IMG/VR virus record: IMGVR_UViG_3300020057_000496
Span: 62,001 to 126,000 of that record
DNA length: 64,000 bases
Strand: one strand, 5' to 3'
DNA from: a virus
Positions 63,731 through 64,000 of this stretch are shown here, piece by piece (within the stretch, counting starts at the first letter, position 1; every line of letters starts with the position of its first letter). The notes below the pieces were generated by a model. It searched no databases, was not told the DNA's origin, and saw only the letters and a list, made by a program, of their open reading frames with translations. The position numbers and the translations under genes were made by a program.

Positions 63731-64000
63731 GCTTAGGCCAGAACTAAAGAAATACGAAAACGACCCGGTCGGATTTGCGAAGGCGGTATTTAACTGCCCG
63801 ATTGACCCATGGCAGGAAGAGTTTCTTTGGAACATCCAGAACCACCAAAAGGTGGCGTGTGCTGGCGCGACCGGAACGGGCAAGGGGTACGCGTCGGCAC
63901 TGGCAATCTGGTGGTTCATCTCGACGAAAGAGGAGGGAGGTAAGTTTCCGAAGTTAATGTGCACCGCGCCTGACGAGAACACATTGAAGCGAGGGGTCTG
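63708..64000 (+). CDS. terL: Terminase large subunit (N-terminal part)
   Basis: Runs off the right edge. MSIQNYLKLRPELKKYENDPVGFAKAVFNCPIDPWQEEFLWNIQNHQKVACAGATGTGKGYASALAIWWFIST shows the adenine-binding Q (WQEE) and Walker A GATGTGKG of packaging motors. ATG 63708 overlaps the preceding gene. Confirms a tailed phage. Confidence 0.85.
   Translation, partial: MSIQNYLKLRPELKKYENDPVGFAKAVFNCPIDPWQEEFLWNIQNHQKVACAGATGTGKGYASALAIWWFISTKEEGGKFPKLMCTAPDENTLKRGV

Overview
The window is a segment of a large double-stranded DNA tailed-phage genome. It carries a replication and recombination block, a nucleotide-metabolism block, tRNA genes with a tRNA-repair pair, and a likely terminase large subunit that runs off the right edge. 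I see no rRNA, ribosomal-protein or host housekeeping genes. The host cannot be fixed. Imported restriction-modification fragments, a protein with a VPSPG-membrane-basic segment and a cobalamin-type ribonucleotide reductase hint at an aerobic, possibly Gram-negative bacterium, but this is weak evidence.

Layout. 1-2.4 kb: minus-strand genes with a repeated structured leader, including a half-size sliding-clamp-like protein. 2.4-3.1 kb: iteron-like repeats between divergent genes. 3.2-6.1 kb: one long unknown gene, two terminators, a 27-residue hydrophobic micro-ORF and a gene-poor stretch full of small repeats and operator-like palindromes. 6.1-19.2 kb: about 27 tandem minus-strand paralogues that nearly all begin MLY-(H/T)-I-(R/K)-T-D-Y and then switch to one of several different C-terminal modules. 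Their starts are often preceded by a short hairpin or by tandem 26-bp units that each encode an 8-codon mini-ORF ending in TAATG. This block is interrupted by a Vsr/EDxHD-like endonuclease, a tnpB gene and a GC-rich imported fragment (adenine methyltransferase plus truncated McrB-like ATPase). 19.3-21.7 kb: ThyX and a secreted CAP-domain protein. 22.1-24.1 kb: GC-rich debris of captured defence genes (a KwaA-like membrane protein with a truncated partner, and pieces of a XamI-like restriction-modification operon). 24.1-31.4 kb: patatin-like lipase, HD-like protein, secreted HNH protein, cytidine deaminase, AAA+ ATPase and unknowns.

31.5-41.1 kb (plus strand) is the replication core: Cas4/RecB-like nuclease, Sak4-like ATPase, SSB, an SNF2-type helicase carrying an intein in its Walker A motif, an Hjc-like resolvase, a probable replisome organiser and a primase-helicase. 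41-48 kb: XRE regulator, tRNA-like genes, polynucleotide kinase-phosphatase plus RNA ligase 1 (the classic tRNA-repair pair), AP2-domain regulator, nucleotide-modification-associated protein, a second RNA ligase (Rnl5-like), deoxyribosyltransferase-like protein and an ATP-dependent DNA ligase with a WGR-like N-terminus. 49-54.7 kb: a minus-strand tRNA array, two free-standing Hint (intein-like) proteins directly ahead of an intein-less class II ribonucleotide reductase, and a primase-polymerase-like protein. 55-63 kb: many short, tightly coupled accessory genes (zinc ribbons, a repeated N-terminal module MSTRDELLRAV, a macro domain). The window ends with an RRM protein and the start of the terminase.

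Two themes recur. First, genes are built as constant 5' modules joined to variable 3' modules, in the MLY family at 6-19 kb and the MSTRDELLRAV family at 57-61 kb. Second, tnpB-type right-end or omega-RNA-like hairpins are scattered through the window as at least seven orphan copies beside a single tnpB, and in two places they supply the C-terminus and stop codon of a truncated gene. All functions are read from motifs by eye; no database search was possible.
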